Shown here piece by piece: positions 1 through 10,400 of a stretch of DNA of 58,828 nt. The DNA lies in the NCBI GenBank assembly GCA_016932075.1, contig JAFGDP010000026.1, positions 1 to 58,828 of the forward strand, read 5' to 3'. The position numbers and the translations under genes were made by a program. Source of the DNA: Chitinispirillaceae bacterium (GTDB lineage Bacteria; Fibrobacterota; Chitinivibrionia; Chitinivibrionales; Chitinispirillaceae). The number at the start of each line of letters is the position of its first letter. Position 1 is the stretch's first letter. The notes under the pieces are model-generated. The model was given only the letters and a program-made list of their open reading frames with translations, did no database searches and was not told where the DNA came from.

Positions 1-144
1 CCACTCGACGAACGGTGCCGGATGAATGACCGGTGCCGAGAAACCGGCCTATTTCGAAAAGTCTTGAAAATGTATGAATAATCCGGATTAGGCAGCATAA
101 AGCGTGGGTGACCCGTGTTAAAATATTACTACATAGTGATTTGT

Positions 145-356
145 TTATATTATCACCCAATCAATCCCCCTACAGCACCTCTTAAACTTCTTCCCGCTCC
201 CGCACGGACACGGGTCATTACGGCCCACGTCGGTGTACTGTTTTTTATAAGTTTCGCCTTTCACTGATGCATCATTGCGGAAGCTCTGCAGTCAGCCGAG
301 CGCGACGAGGTCTATCCATCCCTCCCGCTCGGCTGCCGGCCGGACATTCATCCGCT
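145..356 (-). pseudogene. Remnant 3' end of a SEC-C zinc-motif protein gene
   Basis: Read on the minus strand, this stretch encodes residues matching the C-terminal half of the intact SEC-C protein at 6963-7415. The shared parts are an EGW(I/V)DLVA segment, then [15 protein letters not shown], then the zinc-binding [14 protein letters not shown]. An in-frame TGA at 292-294 replaces the tyrosine codon of the intact gene. The reading frame ends at 145 in a different tail (RGIDWVII). No start codon or upstream half is present, because the 3' end of the pglYZ-like gene abuts it at 357. I read it as a broken copy, displaced or left behind when the cassette to its right arrived. It could instead be the residue of a separate paralogue. 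Confidence 0.75.
171..268. repeat. Direct repeat copy 1 (SEC-C 3' end)
   Basis: This 98-base segment matches 6980-7077 in the same orientation with four mismatches and no gaps by my hand alignment. Weaker similarity continues to about 345. It encodes the zinc-motif tail of the SEC-C protein and marks the left side of the cassette. Confidence 0.9.
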
Positions 357-3300
357 TCACCATTTCCACTCGACGCGCGGCACGGCCTCCTCGAACACGC
401 CTCCCCTGCCGTGCGACAGGGTCCCGGCGGTCCATGAAAGGCCGTGGTCGGCGGTCAGCACCAGGCGGCGTTTCTGTTTTTTGCACAGCGCAATCACGCC
501 GGGCAGATGGCGCGCAAGCACGGTGCAGAGCGTACCGGGAAACTGGTGGAGAGGAATCGTTACACCGTGCGCCGCCGCATCGAGCAGGTTGACCCTGACG
601 ACACGGGCGGCTGATGGTTCCATCGGCGGCATGCAATCAGCAAGCGGATGCTGTTCATCTCCGGTTATGGTATGGTAGGTAACGCCGATTGCGGCGAATT
701 CGTCAAGCGGGTCGCGTCCTGCCGCAAACCCGAACAGGGCCGCCAGGGAGGGAACGGTGTGCGGCGCCGCGGCGATCCTCCCCCACTCGGATGACGAACC
801 CTCGAGCAGCGGCCCGCACTGCGCCGTTGCTTCAAGCCATACGTCGGGCGGCAGCGCGTCGATGATTATGACAAGCGGCATAGTTGAGAGGTCGACGACC
901 GCGGCGGCGGGAAGGGCCGCGTACCAGTCCGCCGCCTGTTTCTCACTATCCTTTATCCAGGACTCGACGGCTTTTCTGTTATCGCGAGTTGACCACTGGT
1001 CGGCCCAGAGCGCGGCCGCGTGCACGCGGCCGCGCAACCGCTGCGGAAACGGCAATCCGCGGACTTCCTGAAACAAGCGCAGCGCGCCGAGACGGAAATC
1101 GATCCCCTCGGCGACACGCGGCACACCGTGGCGGGACCGCACCGGCCCGTCCGTGAGCGGCGCCCCGCCATTGACGCATTTATCAAACAGCCGGTTCCAT
1201 GCCGCCTGCACCGCCCGCGTATGAAGCGGTTCGCCGGTCATGAAGCGGACAAGGTCGCCGGGCTCCATTCGTTTGAACAGTTTTTCAAGCGCGGTCCCGG
1301 GAAAATGCGCCTCCAGGCGGGCTTCCCAATCGGCCGCCTCGTCAGGGGTGATCTGCGATCCGTGCGGCATGGGGAATTCCAGTTCCGGATGCAGCAACGG
1401 CCACCAGACCGGTCGGACAGCCCCGGCGGCGGATGCTGGTGCTGCAGGAGCGTCCATCGAGAGCAGCGTGGATTCATCGGTCTCCTTGAGCCATTCGTTG
1501 AAAACGGCGCGCACCTTAGACGGCGTAAGCCTTCTCCCGGAGAGTTCATTGACAAGATTTAAAAGCCCCTTGTTTTTGACCTTGACGCTGCCCGAAAGCG
1601 CCCGCCCGATTTCCGCGACGGTTTTTTCATCAAGCAGGTCGAGAAGCGGCGCCGCCAGCGCTCCGCTCTTTTCGCGAAGAATCGCGCACAATTTTTCAAG
1701 CCGTCCGGCGAGCGGCGTGTCCATATCGCGCAACGCGAACGCGTGCGCGGTGATTGCCTCCACCACGGCCGGCGCGGCGAGAATCGCGCGATAGTCGGAA
1801 ACCGTCCGTTCGAACGCCGCGTCATGATCCGGTATGGCGGCGGGGGGCGGTTCAGAGCCGACGACAAACCCGCATCCGCAGGCGGGTGAACGGAGCAACT
1901 CTTCGATGACCGGCCGCTCGCATACCGGCGAAACGTTCCGGTCTGCCAGACGCAGCAGCGCGTCGAGCCCCTGCGGCCGGTCAAGCTGTTCGACCCGGTT
2001 GAGACGGCCGAACAGGTCGAGCATGCGCTCCTGCGCGCGCGCCAGTTTGCGCGGCCGCTGCGCTTTGTAAAAGGCCCGGTGCCTGACCGCGTACGCATGG
2101 GCGTACTCTTCGCGGAACAGGTCGAAGGCGGCGCCGAGCTGAAGCCCTTCATCGGGAATCACCAGCCGCAACGGGTCCTTGAGCATGATGCCGAGGGCTT
2201 CGCGCCGGGACGCGACGCCTTCTTCCATCAGGCATGCATTCTCCACGGAACGGTGGCGCAGATAGTGAACGATAAAAATGAACTTGTCGGCGAACCGGGA
2301 AAAAAAACGGTGCACCTGCTTGAGCTGGTCGAGATCCGACGCGCTAAGACCCGAGGCGCGCCACGCGGCGCAGAAGCGTTCGATCCCTTCCCGCGCCGGG
2401 TACGACACCTTCACCTCGGCCAAAACAGAGGCGAACCGCTTCACCTTGTTTCCAATGGCGTCAAAATCAAAGGATGAAAACGCCTCGAACTCCTCCATTG
2501 ACCGGAGCGCATTTTGTATTCCGTCAAGCATTGTTTCCGACGAGGCCTTCATTTTTACCAGGGCTTGCCAGGCTTCCCGCTGCTGCCGCAGCCCGAATGA
2601 AGGCCATCCTCCCTGCGGGGCAAGAAACGGGCACTCCCGCATAAGGGTTTCCCGGTCGGCGGCGGACACAATCTCGCCGGGCGCGATGGCGTCGGCGCTG
2701 TCGACCGCCGCAATGGAAAGGAGGTCCAGCGCCACCGGCCTGCCCGAACGCAGCAGCATGAGTGCGCCGCTGCAGGCAAGCGACACCAAAAGAAACTCTA
2801 CGGTCTCCGCCGGAAGGCCCCACGGTCCGGTCATGAGCGCGGTGCGGACCTCGTCACGCGGCGTCTGGCCGACCGTCCTCAGGAGTGAAAACGCGCAGGT
2901 GAGCAGGGGATGCTCGCCGATGGCCGGCGCGAACCGGTACGAGCCGGCCTTGACTTCCACAAGTCCGAGCGGCGCGGCAAGCGTTTCAATCGCCTCGGTG
3001 AGCGACGCGGCGCGGGCCTCGCTCATCGAGAGGGAGCCGGGAACGACGAATTCGTCAACGATCCGCTGGTACAGCCGCGACGAGGGCTGGAGCAGGCGGG
3101 GTGCGATCTCCTTGAAGCGGGGATAACGTTCCTCGAGAATGCTCGACGCGGCCGCCTCGAGCAGCCGGTCGAACCGCCGCACCTGCAGGGCCGAAGGATC
3201 GACGAATATGCCGGGATCGATGAACGATCCCGCGTACAGGCACTCCATGAGCGCCGCAGCCGCGGCCGGTTCCAGGCGTCGCAGATGGTCCTGTACCAGT

Positions 3301-5324
3301 CCGATCAGCGGCGCGTGCGAGGGGTTGGCCGGCTGCAGTTCCCGCGCCACCGAGCGTGCCGCGAAAAATTCGGCGAGCACGCCGCCGTCGCGCGCACGGT
3401 CGCCCATGCGCCAGACCGCGGTGAAGGAACGCGAAAACACGTTCGCACCTGTAATGATCGCAACGGCAAAATCGGCGCATCCCGATGAAATCGCCTTGTC
3501 GATCCTGCGTCCCGCGGCTTCCTCGTCGCCATCCGCCACGAACAGCACTATTGCCCGTCGCGACGTCTGCCGCCACATCACGGTGCGTTCGACGCCGTCG
3601 CGCATGGTTTCCGGTCCCGGCCACGACATGCTTGCCGGAAGCTCGGCGAGAGGCTCCAGCAGGGGGCGGGAATCATTCGGCCGGATGTCGTTCATGGCAT
3701 TTTCGATCCGGCGGCGAACCGTTCCCGCCAGGTCCTCCTGCACGGTCAGCTCGTATACTGCGTCGAGCCGATCTCCTGACGGCGGCACCCGTTTGACCAG
3801 AAACCTGCTTTTTACGGCAAGCGGGTCGAGCAGAACGCCGGCGACGAACTGAGCATTGGCATCCGGATCATGATCCGCGAGCATGCAGGAACAAAGCGCC
3901 GCCAGTTCCCGAACCGTGGGTTTTCGCGCCGTGGGGTGTATCGCGTACAGTACCAGCATGCGAACGAGTTTCTTGGCGATCGGCCGGTCTTCCTTTTCCG
4001 CGATCACCGCGTCAATGGTTTCATCGAGATGGGGCACGATGGTACGGGGAAAAACGTGATACGCGGTAAATTCCGAAAGCCGCTGGCAGAAGTGCTCGTA
4101 AATCGCGTCGGGCGCGAGCAGCTCGCCGGCGTCGCGATCGAGTATCCCCGGGATGCCCCGCCCCTCATCGCCGGCCACCCGGGCGTGCACGAAATCCACG
4201 ATGCCCCGGTGCTGTGAGAACAGGTTGCCCAGGCCTTCGAGCAGCCGCAGGGTCTCCGGATGCACCGGGTAGATCTTCGCGAACTGTTCGAACTGGAAGG
4301 TAAACTCGGGGAAGTGACGCTTGTAGGCATTGTACAACGCGAGCAGGTTTTCCGAGGCGCCTTTCTTGTGCCGCACAAGCCGTTTGGCGATCAGGTCGCG
4401 GATATGCAGCGTGGAAAGGTGAAACCGCACCGGGAACCGGTCCTTGATTTTACGGAATGTGGCCGAGGCGATGTCGCCGGTGCGCTCGATGCTTTCCTGC
4501 ACCGCGGCGATGATCCAGAGCGGGTGCGTTGCGGTCAGCTCTCCCAGAAGCTGCAGGGTGCGCGCGTCCTCGTTGAGCGCCGCCGTGTCGTTTTTGGACC
4601 GGAAAAACTCGGAAAGCTCGTCGATGATGATCAGCAGACCTGCAAATCCCGCGTTGCGCACGGCGGCCAGTGTGCGGTCGAAGGTAGCGTGGCGCTCCTC
4701 GACCAGCGCCTCGGGCAGCTCTATGCCCTGTTGCTTCATGAAGGCGACTACCGCAGTATACGCATCATGCGGCTGCCTGCCGAACCACGCGGCAACGCCT
4801 TCGGGAGCGACGCCGCAGGCGGCTTCGAACGCGGCCGCCGTTTCGGCCACGCCAAGCAGGGTCTGCAGGTGAGCCTGGAACCTGCCGAGCGGCGAGAGCG
4901 CCACCGCTTGGCCCTTTGCCGCAAGCGCCGCTTCAACGGCATTGGTCACGATCCGCTCCAGCGGCGTCGCGGCCCGGAACCGGACAAGAGAAATATCCAC
5001 CGGGAGAAGTGGCCGGTTTTTTTCAAAACACCCGGCAAGGGCCGGAACCGCCTGTTCGAGGGTTTCGGCGCCCTCCCGCCGCGCGGCCCACGCGGACAGC
5101 GCCGCGAGAAAATGGGATTTCCCGGAGCCGAAATCGCCCTCGAGGAAAAACCCCCGTCCTTCCCCTCGTTTGAGCGCTCCGGCCAGGATCGTCAGGTGAC
5201 CTGTTACCTCCTCGGTCGCCACGAACGTCCCCGTGATCGTTTTCGACCGGGAAGCTCCCTCCTCAAGGCGAATGACGGTTTGAACCGGAGGAGCCTCAAT
5301 CAGATCGCCGATGCGCAGATTCAT
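357..5324 (-). CDS. BrxC/PglY-like P-loop ATPase fused to a C-terminal PglZ domain
   Basis: The product is a 1655-residue protein. The N-terminal part has Walker A GDFGSGKS (63-70) and Walker B LLIIIDELSEF (230-240). These lie in a layout typical of the large ATPases of BREX/Pgl phage-defence systems (BrxC/PglY, DUF6079/DUF499-like). The last ~175 residues carry alkaline-phosphatase-superfamily PglZ hallmarks: LVIIIDALPPDVW (Asp about 1489), HTVPS (about 1522-1526), TADHG (1624-1628) and a terminal HGRGGVFEEAVP block. In known BREX systems BrxC/PglY and PglZ are separate proteins, so the fusion is unusual. The ATG overlaps the stop of the upstream TPR gene (ATGA), and AAGGAA lies 8 bases upstream. 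No PglX methyltransferase, BrxA, BrxB or BrxL lies in view. An antiphage role is inferred; the domain calls are firmer. Confidence 0.82.
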   Translation of the reverse strand: MNLRIGDLIEAPPVQTVIRLEEGASRSKTITGTFVATEEVTGHLTILAGALKRGEGRGFFLEGDFGSGKSHFLAALSAWAARREGAETLEQAVPALAGCFEKNRPLLPVDISLVRFRAATPLERIVTNAVEAALAAKGQAVALSPLGRFQAHLQTLLGVAETAAAFEAACGVAPEGVAAWFGRQPHDAYTAVVAFMKQQGIELPEALVEERHATFDRTLAAVRNAGFAGLLIIIDELSEFFRSKNDTAALNEDARTLQLLGELTATHPLWIIAAVQESIERTGDIASATFRKIKDRFPVRFHLSTLHIRDLIAKRLVRHKKGASENLLALYNAYKRHFPEFTFQFEQFAKIYPVHPETLRLLEGLGNLFSQHRGIVDFVHARVAGDEGRGIPGILDRDAGELLAPDAIYEHFCQRLSEFTAYHVFPRTIVPHLDETIDAVIAEKEDRPIAKKLVRMLVLYAIHPTARKPTVRELAALCSCMLADHDPDANAQFVAGVLLDPLAVKSRFLVKRVPPSGDRLDAVYELTVQEDLAGTVRRRIENAMNDIRPNDSRPLLEPLAELPASMSWPGPETMRDGVERTVMWRQTSRRAIVLFVADGDEEAAGRRIDKAISSGCADFAVAIITGANVFSRSFTAVWRMGDRARDGGVLAEFFAARSVARELQPANPSHAPLIGLVQDHLRRLEPAAAAALMECLYAGSFIDPGIFVDPSALQVRRFDRLLEAAASSILEERYPRFKEIAPRLLQPSSRLYQRIVDEFVVPGSLSMSEARAASLTEAIETLAAPLGLVEVKAGSYRFAPAIGEHPLLTCAFSLLRTVGQTPRDEVRTALMTGPWGLPAETVEFLLVSLACSGALMLLRSGRPVALDLLSIAAVDSADAIAPGEIVSAADRETLMRECPFLAPQGGWPSFGLRQQREAWQALVKMKASSETMLDGIQNALRSMEEFEAFSSFDFDAIGNKVKRFASVLAEVKVSYPAREGIERFCAAWRASGLSASDLDQLKQVHRFFSRFADKFIFIVHYLRHRSVENACLMEEGVASRREALGIMLKDPLRLVIPDEGLQLGAAFDLFREEYAHAYAVRHRAFYKAQRPRKLARAQERMLDLFGRLNRVEQLDRPQGLDALLRLADRNVSPVCERPVIEELLRSPACGCGFVVGSEPPPAAIPDHDAAFERTVSDYRAILAAPAVVEAITAHAFALRDMDTPLAGRLEKLCAILREKSGALAAPLLDLLDEKTVAEIGRALSGSVKVKNKGLLNLVNELSGRRLTPSKVRAVFNEWLKETDESTLLSMDAPAAPASAAGAVRPVWWPLLHPELEFPMPHGSQITPDEAADWEARLEAHFPGTALEKLFKRMEPGDLVRFMTGEPLHTRAVQAAWNRLFDKCVNGGAPLTDGPVRSRHGVPRVAEGIDFRLGALRLFQEVRGLPFPQRLRGRVHAAALWADQWSTRDNRKAVESWIKDSEKQAADWYAALPAAAVVDLSTMPLVIIIDALPPDVWLEATAQCGPLLEGSSSEWGRIAAAPHTVPSLAALFGFAAGRDPLDEFAAIGVTYHTITGDEQHPLADCMPPMEPSAARVVRVNLLDAAAHGVTIPLHQFPGTLCTVLARHLPGVIALCKKQKRRLVLTADHGLSWTAGTLSHGRGGVFEEAVPRVEWKW

Positions 5325-6301
5325 GGCGTTTGTTCCTTGTTTTTTTTCTCGATCGCCTTTTGTACCCGTTTCAAGCGTCCGTACAGCCCTTTTTGTTCGG
5401 GATGAAGCGCCTGCAGCTCATGGTAGAATTTCCAGGCCCGTTCAAGATCGCCCAGTCGCGTGCATGCCGGAAGGTAAGCGGCGTGAAGGTACCTGTCATC
5501 CGGTGCGAGACGGAGCAGCTCTTCCATGAGCCCCACGGCGCGGCCCTCATGACCGCTTTTCGCAAGCGCGAACGCCTGCTTTCGTAGCACGGAGGGATTG
5601 CCGCCGCTACGCGACAGCCTTTCGTACTGTTCGACGGCGCCAGACAGGTTACCCGATCGCTTGCAGAGCCATGCGTATATTTCGGCATACACCGGCGGTT
5701 TTCCCGGAATCCTGGCCAGACGCGAAAACCGCTGCCGTACCGGTTCCACGCCTTCGGCAGCGACACGCAGCTCGCACTTTTTCCAGAGCGCGGCCGGATG
5801 ATCGGGATCGGACGCGAGCTGTTCGTCACACGCCTTTTCCGCCTCGTCGTTCCTTCCGAGCCCCATGAGCGCCTTGACGCGCCAGGAAAACGAATCGTTC
5901 GGCGGCAGATCATTCTGCGCAAGAAACGACAGGATCCGCTCCCAGTGGTCCTTCCGGGCGAGGCAAACAAGGATACCTTTCCGCGCGCGCGTTCCCGCGC
6001 GCGCATCGGACATTGCCTCGTTAAATGAATCGACCGCGCCATCGACGTCGCCTTTTTTCAGAAGCGCTTCTGCGCGCGCGATGAGCGCCCACGCATTACG
6101 GGGCGCAACCGCACACGCCTTGTCAGCCGCACCGACGGCCTCATCGATTCTGCCCGCCTCGCGCAGGGCCAATGAATACTGGGTGAGCCAGAAACCGTCG
6201 CTCCCGCCTTTCTCCAGCGACCGGCGCGAGGCGAATTCAACGGCCTCCTTGAACGCGCGCCGTTTCATGATCGCGGAAAATTCTCGATATGCATTTTCCA
6301 T
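5321..6301 (-). CDS. TPR-repeat protein coupled to the pglYZ-like gene
   Basis: The product is a soluble, all-helical protein of about 326 residues made almost wholly of tetratricopeptide-like repeats, with the recurring pattern A-x-x-x-G-x-x-x-x-A. There is no signal peptide or membrane segment. It is probably a scaffold or adaptor. The ATG at 6301 is preferred over an in-frame TTG six bases upstream. The stop overlaps the start of the ATPase-PglZ fusion by the ATGA arrangement, which indicates one transcript and translational coupling, so the two proteins probably act together. TPR proteins are not a core part of described BREX types as I know them, so a partnership here would be new. The repeat call is confident; the function is inferred. 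Confidence 0.8.
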   Translation of the reverse strand: MENAYREFSAIMKRRAFKEAVEFASRRSLEKGGSDGFWLTQYSLALREAGRIDEAVGAADKACAVAPRNAWALIARAEALLKKGDVDGAVDSFNEAMSDARAGTRARKGILVCLARKDHWERILSFLAQNDLPPNDSFSWRVKALMGLGRNDEAEKACDEQLASDPDHPAALWKKCELRVAAEGVEPVRQRFSRLARIPGKPPVYAEIYAWLCKRSGNLSGAVEQYERLSRSGGNPSVLRKQAFALAKSGHEGRAVGLMEELLRLAPDDRYLHAAYLPACTRLGDLERAWKFYHELQALHPEQKGLYGRLKRVQKAIEKKNKEQTP

Positions 6302-6385
6302 GGTCAAGCCCGAGGTGGACGCATGTATTTTATCAGATGAAAATAAATCATGAATCCTAGGGCCGTTGCACTATCAAGGGATTAC

Positions 6386-6994
6386 ATGCAAATTCTCCCG
6401 CCATCGCCTCTCAGGATCTCGGGAAGGTGCTTCGAAGGCTACGCTCTTTCGCATCATCTCGATCGTTTCACGGCTCGCTCCGGCGCGAGTATCACGCGCC
6501 GGAGCGAGCTTGCCGAAACCATGTACCGTTACCGGTATCAGGGCGACGGCTCGCTGTTACCGGAAATCGCCGGGCGCTTTTCCGCCGCCATAGAGACGCT
6601 TTTTCCCACGGCGACGACCGAAGCGTTCGACGGCCTGTTCATGGTCCCTCCGCCGATCGCGCGTTCCGACCACGGACCGGTGGTTGCTCTTGCAACCGAA
6701 ATCGCACGGCGCGCCCGCATCCCTTCGTTCCAGGGCATGGTACGGGACATTCGGACGGGAAGGCCATATGTTGAAAAGCGCTCGGATCGCGGCTTTGATT
6801 TCGCCTCTCCTGTCGCGTCAACCGCCTTTGCCGGCAAACGGATCCTTGTAATCGACGATATTTACCGAAGCGGCAGGTCGCTTGACAGAATCTGTTCGCT
6901 TGTCAAAAAGGAAGGCATGGCCGCGACCGTTATGGCGATCGTCGGCACACTGGCTGGAAAAATCAATGCAGCATCCCCATACAGCACTTCTTGA
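6386..6994 (+). CDS. ComF-like phosphoribosyltransferase
   Basis: The product is a type I phosphoribosyltransferase-fold protein of about 202 residues. The PRPP-binding loop reads [16 protein letters not shown], the classic hydrophobic stretch followed by two acidic residues and a flexible Gly/Ser/Thr loop. The upstream [11 protein letters not shown] segment resembles ComF-family proteins. The ATG at 6386 has AAGGG five bases upstream. A longer form from 6350 would add 12 residues but lacks a ribosome site. No CxxC zinc finger typical of full ComF is visible. It is divergent from the TPR gene, with about 85 bases between starts. Its last 32 bases overlap the convergent SEC-C gene and run into the direct repeat. 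The substrate is unknown. Confidence 0.78.
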   Translation: MQILPPSPLRISGRCFEGYALSHHLDRFTARSGASITRRSELAETMYRYRYQGDGSLLPEIAGRFSAAIETLFPTATTEAFDGLFMVPPPIARSDHGPVVALATEIARRARIPSFQGMVRDIRTGRPYVEKRSDRGFDFASPVASTAFAGKRILVIDDIYRSGRSLDRICSLVKKEGMAATVMAIVGTLAGKINAASPYSTS

Positions 6995-7415
6995 ACTTCT
7001 TCCCGCTCCCGCACGGACACGGATCATTACGGCCCACGTCGGTGTACTGTTTTTTATAGGTTTCGCCTTTCACTGATCCGTCGGCCCTGAAACTCTGCAG
7101 ATACGCGGGCGCGACCAGGTCGACCCACCCCTCCCACTCGCGTGCCGGCGGCCATGCGCCTGAGGTCGCGCACCAGGAGAAAAAGGTCCGCAGGAGATCC
7201 GGGATGAGCAGTTTCAGGTGAAGCGACAGGTTGAGCGGCGCCATCCTTTCCTTGAGCGCCTGTTCGAGCGTAACAATGGTAAGCGCGCCCGGCGCGCACG
7301 CCGTGACAAAGGCATGGAGCAGCGACGCGCCGTGCTCCCTGAACGGTTCGTCCATGAGCAGGAATTCCTGTGACGCAAGGAACTCGTCGGCAAGGCTCTG
7401 GAGGTCAGGGGTCAT
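6963..7415 (-). CDS. SEC-C zinc-motif protein
   Basis: The product is a 150-residue protein ending in a SEC-C motif, [15 protein letters not shown]. This short zinc-binding module is known from the C terminus of SecA and from many small proteins, where it mediates binding to partners. The rest is helical and unrecognised. The start overlaps the stop of the upstream dehydratase-activase gene (ATGA), so it is the second cistron of that operon. Its 3' end is duplicated at 145-356, and it converges on the phosphoribosyltransferase gene. The specific role is unknown; an accessory or maturation partner for the upstream enzyme is possible. Confidence 0.82.
   Translation of the reverse strand: MTPDLQSLADEFLASQEFLLMDEPFREHGASLLHAFVTACAPGALTIVTLEQALKERMAPLNLSLHLKLLIPDLLRTFFSWCATSGAWPPAREWEGWVDLVAPAYLQSFRADGSVKGETYKKQYTDVGRNDPCPCGSGKKFKKCCMGMLH
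6980..7077. repeat. Direct repeat copy 2 (SEC-C 3' end)
   Basis: This is the partner of 171-268, with 94 of 98 bases identical by hand count. It lies within the intact SEC-C gene and marks the right side of the TPR/pglYZ/phosphoribosyltransferase cassette. Confidence 0.9.
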
Positions 7416-10400
7416 TTCCCCTGCCCGAACATCTGCAGCGCGCTTTTGGTGACAAGGTCGTAGAATTTGACAAAGGGTCCTTGCTGGGCCCGGCGTTCAA
7501 TGCGGCGGCGGCGTATCGCCAGAATCCGCTCGTGCACGCGCCGGGCCTGCAGGACAAAGGCTTCAAGGTTTGCCTCGATGATCTGGGGAAACGGCATGCC
7601 GTCGGTTTCTATGGAGAGGAAGGGGAAATCGCCGATGTCGGCGAAGTCCGCGGCCTTTTTTTCCCAGCCGGGCAGCCGCTTCTTGCCTTCGACGTTCATC
7701 TCCTTTTTAAGCACCGCCTCGGCCACGCGGGACGGCATGCAGCCGAACGGGCCGATGGCGATCACGCCGCACGAGTCGTGCAGGATCTCCCGCAGCGCGA
7801 GTCCTATGGTCAGGATCGCCTCCCCCCTGAAGTTCACATTGACCAGGTGCCGCACGTCCTCGATCGTCTTCTGCACCTCGATCATTTCGAACGTGTACAG
7901 ACCGCTCTGGCACAGGATCGACTTGATCCGCCACTCCCACCACTCCTGGATCTGGCTTGTCAACCTGAGGCGCACCTGCTCGCGCGGCGAAAACTCCCGC
8001 TCGCCGATGCCGGTGTTCACCACGTAGTTGGAGTAGCAGAGATACTCGGCAACCGGCGCCACGCGCACGGCGAACCCGTGTCGTTCGAGATAGTCAACGA
8101 TGTTCTTGCGCGAGAACTCGTCGCGGCGGACGAATATCTCGCCCACCAGCGAGATCACCGGGACCTCATCGAGCGGTCTTTTCAGCGGGATCTTCCTGAG
8201 CCGCGACGCGGTGATCGAAAGGATGGTGGAGAAGCGGGTCGAGAGGCGGCCTTCAAAGTATGAGAGCATCCGCTTCCATTCGGCTTCGAGCGTTTCCAGG
8301 GCAGCCTTTTTGTCAACTGCCGCTGCGGCAAGGACGCTCCTGATATCAGTGAGCACGTCCGACACCACGATGCCCTGCAATCCCCGCAGCAGGGCGCGCG
8401 CGCCCATGCCGGCGTAGCCGTTCTCGTCGGTCATGCTGAACACCGCGACGTTTTCGAGCCTGTTCTTCTCTATGATGTGCGAGAGCGCCTTGCAGTACTG
8501 GCCGAGCCGGCAGGGACCGCCGCCGGTTGGCATGAACAGCAGGGTCACGCCGTCGCGGCGTTGCGCGGCCTTAAGCTGATTGAGAAACGAGCCGCTCGTC
8601 ACCAGATAGGGCAGGCACTCCTTGCAGGTCGCATGCCGTCGCCCCTCAAGGAGTTCGTCTTTATCCGCGACCGGCAGCGCCCTGGCATTGAGCCCCCTGC
8701 CGCGCAGCACCGCCGCAAGCGCCTCGGTGCCGTACCGGCCCATGGAAGGCAGCAGGACCTCCACGGCCGGGTCGTTGAGCGCATACTGGACGCCGCTTGA
8801 GGAGATGACCGTTATCGGCCGGGTGTAGACCACTTTTGCCGGCCTGAACGCCCTGTGCTCCGGGGCCAGACGGTCCGCGATCCGGCGGAAGCTCTCCATG
8901 ATATCGAGCGCGGCCTCGACGCGCGTATCAATGCCCGCGTCGGCCGTGTGCTGGTCCACCTCGAGCGTGAGCGACGGTTTGATGCCCATGAGCCGGCGGA
9001 AATAGCCGAGCAGAAACGAGTCGGGCCCGCAGGAGAAGTTGGTGACGTAAAAGCCGAACAGGTTGGGCCGGGTCTTGACATAATAGGCCGCCTTGAGGAT
9101 CTTCTGTCCCATGGCCCAGAACATTTTTTCGTCCACCTCCACGTCAGCCACGGGCAGCATGTCAAACGGAATGACCAGGTACCCGCGCGACGCCACCTTG
9201 TGCGGGATCCCCTTGTTCGCATCGTCGGAAAACGAGCTGTACGGCCTGCCGAACAGCACCACGCCGAAGCTCTGCGGGTGCGCCGAAAGCCACGAGAGCG
9301 CCTTTTCACCCTGATACTGGAGCTCCTGTTCGAATGCCCGCTGCTTTTCACACGCGTAACGCCACGCGCCGCGGATGCGCGTGTCGTCGCATCCCATTGC
9401 CCGCGCCATGACCGCGATCTCCTGGAGGGCCGCTTCGTATGACGCGTCCATTTTAAGCACCGGCGACAGGAGTACGGTGGTGCTGTTCTCCAGCTCTTTT
9501 CGAAACGTGGTCGTGAGATAGTACGGCTCCGCCTGAACAAACACGCAGGTCTTGCTCCAGGTCGGTACGTTGGGCACCGGCAGCTGCGACACCTGGGGCA
9601 GGAAAATATAGTCGGGATTTTTCGACAGCAGATTGTAAAAGCTGCCGTGCGTGATCTCGGCAGGCAGGCAGAACGCGGACTCGATACGCGCGATCCCCGC
9701 CGGATCGATCATGTCCGGAACCACGATGGAAAACCCGAGCCGGTCGAAGAAATGCGAATAGAGCGGATAGAGCGTATGGGTAAGAAACGAACGCATGATC
9801 CCCACGGTTCGCGCCGGTGCGTCCTGGTCGCTGCGCGGCGGCCGGGGCGCAACGCCGTACTCTTCGAACATGAGCCGCTGCCGCAGCGCCACGAGGTCGA
9901 ACGCGGTCGTGTTCACCTCGCGGTGCAGCCGCAGGTTGTAGTATTTATTGCACACGCCGCCGAACGGGTATACCTTGTCGCGTATGCGGATCCGCAGGAT
10001 CTCGCATTTACGGTCGCACTTTTCCCGGCCGCCGCCGCAGATAAAGCTGCCTTCCCGGACCGCGTCACGCGCGACAAGCTCTTCAAGGGTGAAGGCGGAC
10101 GGGGTTGTCAGGCCTGACGCGAGCCGCTGTTTGACCTCAAGCGCCACGCCGAACGCGCCCATGAGTCCGGGGTCCGGCGGCACCACGATACGGGTCTGCA
10201 TGAGGGACGCCATGGCGAGCGGAACCGCCCGGTTGTAGCACACGCCGCCCTGCATGAAGACCGTCCTTCCCACCGGCCGCGACCCCTTGACGCGGTTGAG
10301 GTAGTTGAGGCAGATGGAGTAGACCAGGCCGGCAAGGATGTCGTCCCTGCCGATGCCCTCCTGGCCCGCGACCTTGATATCGCTTGAAATGAAGGCGGCG

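Noticed and set aside
4260..5405. 381-codon plus-strand frame opposite the pglYZ-like gene
   Set aside because: Shadow of the ATPase domain codons; no recognisable motif.
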